This document shows positions 60,753 to 64,000 of a stretch of DNA of 64,000 bases, piece by piece. Every line of letters starts with the position of its first letter. The stretch's first letter is position 1. Origin of the DNA: Streptomyces sp. NBC_01431 (GTDB lineage Bacteria; Actinomycetota; Actinomycetes; Streptomycetales; Streptomycetaceae); assembly GCF_036231355.1 (NCBI RefSeq), contig NZ_CP109496.1, positions 5,456,001-5,520,000 of the forward strand. Reading direction: 5' to 3'. Made by a program: the position numbers and the translations under genes. The notes under the pieces were generated by a model. That model was not told the DNA's origin and made no database searches. It saw only the letters and a program-made list of their open reading frames with translations.

Positions 60753-62636
60753 GTGAGCGACACACAGACCTTGATCGAGAACCGGCCGCCGTCCGTGGCG
60801 GCCCTCTTCGTCCAGCGCGTGGACGCCACGCCGGACGCGGAGGCCTACCGCTACCCGGTGGTGGCCGCGGGCCACGTCCCCGACGAGTGGAAGTCGCTGA
60901 GCTGGGCCCAGGCCGCCGAACGCGTCTACGCGATCGCCGCGGGCCTCGCCGACCTCGGCGTGCGGGCCGAGGAGCGGGTCGCGCTCGCCTCCTCCACCCG
61001 GGTCGAGTGGATCCTGGCCGACCTCGGGGTGATGTGCGCGGGTGCCGCCACGACCACGATCTACCCCTCCACCAACGCCGAGGAGTCGGCGTTCATCCTG
61101 GCCGACTCCGAGAGCCGGGTGCTGATCGCGGAGGACGCCGCCCAGCTGGCCAAGGCCCGCGAGCGCCGGGCCGAGCTGCCGCACCTGAAGCACGTCGTGG
61201 TCCTCGACCCGGTGGGTGCCGGGCCCGCCGAGGGCGACCCGGAGGGCTGGGTGCTCAGCCTCGCCGAGCTGGAAGCACGCGGCGCCGCCCATCTGGAGAA
61301 GCACCCCGAGGCGGTCAAGGAGCGGATCGCGGCCATCACCGCCGACCAGCTCGCCACCCTCATCTACACCTCCGGCACCACGGGCAAGCCCAAGGGCGTA
61401 CGGCTGCCGCACGACAACTGGTCGTACATGGCCAAGGCGACCGTCGCGACCGGTCTGATCACCAGCGAGGACGTGCAGTACCTCTGGCTGCCGCTCGCGC
61501 ACGTCTTCGGCAAGGTGCTGACCTCCGGCCAGATCGAGGCCGGCCACGTGACGGCGGTCGACGGCCGGATCGACAAGATCATCGAGAATCTGCCGGTGGT
61601 CCAGCCGACCTACATGGCAGCGGTGCCCCGCATCTTCGAAAAGGTCTACAACGGCGTCGCGGGCAAGGCCCGCGAGGGCGGCGGGGCCAAGTACAAGATC
61701 TTCCAGTGGGCGGCCGGGGTGGCCCGCGAGTACGCGAAGGTCAGCCAGGACAACTTCCGCCGCACCGGGCGGCCCGGAGCGCCCTTCGCCCTCGCAGCCA
61801 AGCACAAGGTCGCGGACGCGCTGGTGTACAGCAAGATCCGTGAGGCGTTCGGCGGGCGGCTGCGGGCCTGTGTCTCCGGCTCGGCGGCGCTCGCGCCCGA
61901 GATCGGCTTCTTCTTCGCCGGCGCCGGCATCCACATCCTGGAGGGCTACGGCCTCACCGAGTCCTCGGCCGCCTCCTTCGTCAACCCGGGCGAGGCCTAC
62001 CGCACCGGCACCGTCGGCAAGCCGCTGCCCGGCACCGAGGTGCGGATCGCGGACGACGGCGAGATCCTGCTGCGCAGCCCCGGCATCATGCAGGGCTACC
62101 ACGGGCTGCCCGAGAAGACCGCCGAAGTCCTGGAGCCCGACGGCTGGTTCCACACCGGCGACATCGGCGAGCTGTCCGCCGACGGCTACCTGCGCATCAC
62201 CGACCGCAAGAAGGACCTCATCAAGACGTCGGGCGGCAAGTACATCGCGCCGGCCGAGGTCGAGGGCCAGTTCAAGGCGGTCTGCCCGTTCGTCTCCAAC
62301 ATCCTGGTGCACGGTGCCGACCGGAACTTCTGCACCGCCCTGATCTCCCTGGACGAACCGACGATCCTCGGCTGGGCCAAGGAGCAGGGCATCGCGGGTT
62401 CGTACGCCGACGTCGTGGCGGCCCCGCGCACGGCGGAGCTCATCGAGGGCTATGTGGCCCGTCTCAACGAGGGGCTCCAGCGCTGGCAGACGATCAAGAA
62501 GTTCCGGCTCCTTCCGCGCGACCTGGACGTGGAGCACGGCGAGCTGACCCCCAGTCTGAAGCTGAAGCGACCGGTGGTGGAGCGCGAGTACCGCCCGCTG
62601 ATCGAGGAGATGTACGCGGGCTCACGCGAGGCCTGA
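60753..62636 (+). CDS. Long-chain acyl-CoA synthetase (AMP-forming, FadD15-like)
   Basis: A 627-aa ANL enzyme with YTSGTTGKPKGVRLPHDN, EGYGLTESSAASFVNPG, HTGDIGELS and LIKTSGGKYIAP. Length and LWLPLAHVFGK match the FadD15/long-chain acyl-CoA synthetase group. It activates fatty acids for general lipid metabolism and forms part of the conserved lepA region. GTG 60753 with GGAGGACG upstream is a better start than ATG 60609 or others. Confidence 0.93.
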   Translation: MSDTQTLIENRPPSVAALFVQRVDATPDAEAYRYPVVAAGHVPDEWKSLSWAQAAERVYAIAAGLADLGVRAEERVALASSTRVEWILADLGVMCAGAATTTIYPSTNAEESAFILADSESRVLIAEDAAQLAKARERRAELPHLKHVVVLDPVGAGPAEGDPEGWVLSLAELEARGAAHLEKHPEAVKERIAAITADQLATLIYTSGTTGKPKGVRLPHDNWSYMAKATVATGLITSEDVQYLWLPLAHVFGKVLTSGQIEAGHVTAVDGRIDKIIENLPVVQPTYMAAVPRIFEKVYNGVAGKAREGGGAKYKIFQWAAGVAREYAKVSQDNFRRTGRPGAPFALAAKHKVADALVYSKIREAFGGRLRACVSGSAALAPEIGFFFAGAGIHILEGYGLTESSAASFVNPGEAYRTGTVGKPLPGTEVRIADDGEILLRSPGIMQGYHGLPEKTAEVLEPDGWFHTGDIGELSADGYLRITDRKKDLIKTSGGKYIAPAEVEGQFKAVCPFVSNILVHGADRNFCTALISLDEPTILGWAKEQGIAGSYADVVAAPRTAELIEGYVARLNEGLQRWQTIKKFRLLPRDLDVEHGELTPSLKLKRPVVEREYRPLIEEMYAGSREA

Positions 62637-62645
62637 GCGGGCCGT

Positions 62646-63230
62646 TCACGGGGTGCTGCGAGCCCGCCCGAGGGCACGCAGCGCGTCGTGAAGGCGAGCC
62701 ATCCGGTGGCGCAGCTCCGCCACCTCGCCCAGCTCTCCCCGGGCCAGCTGCTCCTCGATCGCGGTGAGCCGCTCGGCGATCTCGTCGAACCGGCGCTGCT
62801 CGTCCGTCAGCATCCGCTCCAACTGCCGGTTCTTACGGTGCAGTTCGAGGAAGACGTTCACCTTGGCGCGCAGCACCCAGGGGTCGAAGGGCTTGGTGAG
62901 GAAGTCCGCCGCGCCCGTCGCGTACCCGCGGAAGGCGTAGCCGTCGTCGTCGCTGCCGGTCAGGAAGATGATCGGCACGTTCTTCGTCTGGTCGAGCCGC
63001 TTGATGTTCGAGGCGGTCTCGAAGCCGTCCATGCCCGGCATCCGCACGTCGAGCAGGACCACCGCGAACTTCTGCCGCAGCAGCGCCTTCATCGCCTCCT
63101 CGCCCGAACGGGCCCGTACCAAAGGCTCGTTGAGGGAGCCGAGGACGGCCTCCAGGGCGATCAGGTTGTCCTCCATGTCGTCGACGAGGAGGATGCTCGC
63201 ACCATCGTGGAATGGTGCCCGAGTGCTCAT
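62646..63230 (-). CDS. Single-domain response regulator with coiled-coil tail
   Basis: A 194-aa protein. A CheY-like receiver (LLVDDMEDNLIALEAVLG; phospho-Asp in VVLLDVRMPGMDG; Lys in TKPFDP) fills residues 10-130. The C-terminal 60 residues form a likely coiled coil (HRKNRQLERMLTDEQRR to HRMARLHDALRAL). No DNA-binding domain. The start overlaps the hybrid kinase stop (ATGA), so the pair is co-translated and works in one phosphorelay. Confidence 0.92.
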   Translation of the reverse strand: MSTRAPFHDGASILLVDDMEDNLIALEAVLGSLNEPLVRARSGEEAMKALLRQKFAVVLLDVRMPGMDGFETASNIKRLDQTKNVPIIFLTGSDDDGYAFRGYATGAADFLTKPFDPWVLRAKVNVFLELHRKNRQLERMLTDEQRRFDEIAERLTAIEEQLARGELGEVAELRHRMARLHDALRALGRARSTP

Positions 63231-64000
63231 GCCCGGTCGCCTCGCGGGCTCGGTGAGGCGGCTTCCCTTTCCCCGGTGTCGCTGCGCTGCTCGGGGACGG
63301 GCGGGGTTTCGTCGTCCTGCGCCGGGCCCTCGGGGTCCAGAAGGGCGCAGACCACGCTGAGCAGCCGGTCCACGTCGACGGGCTTGGGCACGTAGTCGTT
63401 GGCGCCCTGGGCTATCGACTTCTCGCGGTCGCCGGGCATCGCCTTCGCGGTGAGCGCGATGATCGGCAGATCGGTCCACAGCGGGCTGCGCCGGATCGCC
63501 TCGATCGTCTCGTAGCCGTCCATCTCCGGCATCATGATGTCCATCAGGATGAGCTCGATGTCCGGGTTGCGCTCCAGGATCTCGATGCCCTCCCGTCCGT
63601 TCTCCGCGTACAGGACCGGCATGCCGACGCGGCCCAGGACATGGGTGAGCGCGAAGACGTTGCGGATGTCGTCGTCGACGATCAACACCCGCCGCCCCGG
63701 CAGGACTTGACCGGCCCGGCCGCCCTTCCACTGCTCCAGCCTGGTGGCGGTGGGCCAGCCGTCGTCCTGGTCGGGCAGCAGTACGTGCTCGCTGGTGAAC
63801 CGGTCGGAGCCGTCGAGGGTGAGCGCCGGGTCGGACTGCTCGGCGTCGCCGGGCAAGTGCCCCGGATAGAGGACGGGGACGTACAGGGTGAAGGTGGAGC
63901 CGCGGCCCAACTCGCTCTCGGCGGCGATGCGGCCGCCCAGCAGCCTGGCGATCTCACGGCTGATGGACAGGCCGAGGCCGGTGCCGCCGTACTTGCGGTT
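63227..64000 (-). CDS. Hybrid sensor histidine kinase / response regulator (C-terminal part)
   Basis: The gene enters from the right edge; its N terminus is outside the window. The visible 257 residues begin with the end of the HATPase (NRKYGGTGLGLSISREIARL, G2 box) and continue into a receiver domain (VLIVDDDIRNVFALTHVLG; phospho-Asp in LILMDIMMPEMDGY; Lys in VPKPVD). Large multi-domain kinases of this type are common core genes of Streptomyces. It transfers phosphate to its own receiver and probably to the downstream regulator. Confidence 0.93.
   Translation of the reverse strand, partial: NRKYGGTGLGLSISREIARLLGGRIAAESELGRGSTFTLYVPVLYPGHLPGDAEQSDPALTLDGSDRFTSEHVLLPDQDDGWPTATRLEQWKGGRAGQVLPGRRVLIVDDDIRNVFALTHVLGRVGMPVLYAENGREGIEILERNPDIELILMDIMMPEMDGYETIEAIRRSPLWTDLPIIALTAKAMPGDREKSIAQGANDYVPKPVDVDRLLSVVCALLDPEGPAQDDETPPVPEQRSDTGEREAASPSPRGDRA

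Noticed and set aside
1..64000. tRNA, rRNA, insertion sequences or transposase genes
   Set aside because: No such sequence or transposase motif was recognised by reading; a dedicated tRNA search was not possible.

Overview
The window is high-GC actinobacterial DNA, almost certainly Streptomyces. Indicators are the GC-rich codon use with GTG/TTG starts, a SARP regulator, the rpsT-lepA-fadD core block at the right, and copies of an intergenic repeat common in that genus. From base 1 to about 57.95 kb it is one large specialised-metabolite cluster that continues off the left edge. From 58.1 kb rightward it is core chromosome (rpsT, lepA, an acyl-CoA synthetase, a response regulator and a truncated hybrid sensor kinase).

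Layout. (a) 0-10 kb: NDP-deoxysugar genes (2,3-dehydratase, E1-type 3-dehydratase, 4-ketoreductase, 3,5-epimerase, 4,6-dehydratase, thymidylyltransferase), an FAD hydroxylase, a flavin reductase and a luciferase-like monooxygenase. (b) 10.3-12.3 kb: adenylating ligase, carrier protein and a 30-aa membrane peptide. (c) 12.4-26.1 kb, minus strand: six GT1 glycosyltransferases, an MFS exporter, an A-PCP-C NRPS and an ABC exporter, mostly overlapping. (d) 26.3-28.9 kb, plus strand: KASIII-like acyltransferase, SDR and double ABM oxygenase. (e) 29-36 kb: aromatic polyketide tailoring (FAD hydroxylase, SRPBCC cyclase, aldo-keto reductase, ligase, aromatase/cyclase, C-9-type ketoreductase, SnoaL-like protein). 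(f) 36.3-38.2 kb: LysR regulator and hydrolase. (g) 38.3-43.7 kb: minimal type II PKS (ACP, CLF, KS), thioesterase, metal-dependent cyclase and SARP. (h) 44-53 kb: a candidate 53-aa RiPP precursor, an RRE-Zn-YcaO fusion, a SagB-like protein without a visible oxidoreductase domain, two adjacent sensor kinases that each contain two complete kinase modules, and a NarL-type regulator. (i) 53.2-57.9 kb: FAAL, acyl-CoA dehydrogenase and Sfp-type PPTase.

Working model (inference). The type II PKS with KR and several cyclases makes a reduced, cyclised aromatic core that flavin and ABM oxygenases oxidise. Up to six glycosyltransferases attach 2,3,6-trideoxy or 2,6-dideoxy sugars. Ligase plus ACP, the NRPS and the KASIII-like enzyme could make and attach an acyl or aminoacyl decoration. 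MFS and ABC pumps export the product. Direct and inverted TCGA/TTGAG-type elements between divergent operons look like SARP sites and would co-regulate the core. The YcaO/RiPP unit with its four-module kinase pair is the part least like a normal aromatic polyketide cluster and is the best candidate for an undescribed system. All product statements are predictions from sequence reading; no searches were run.
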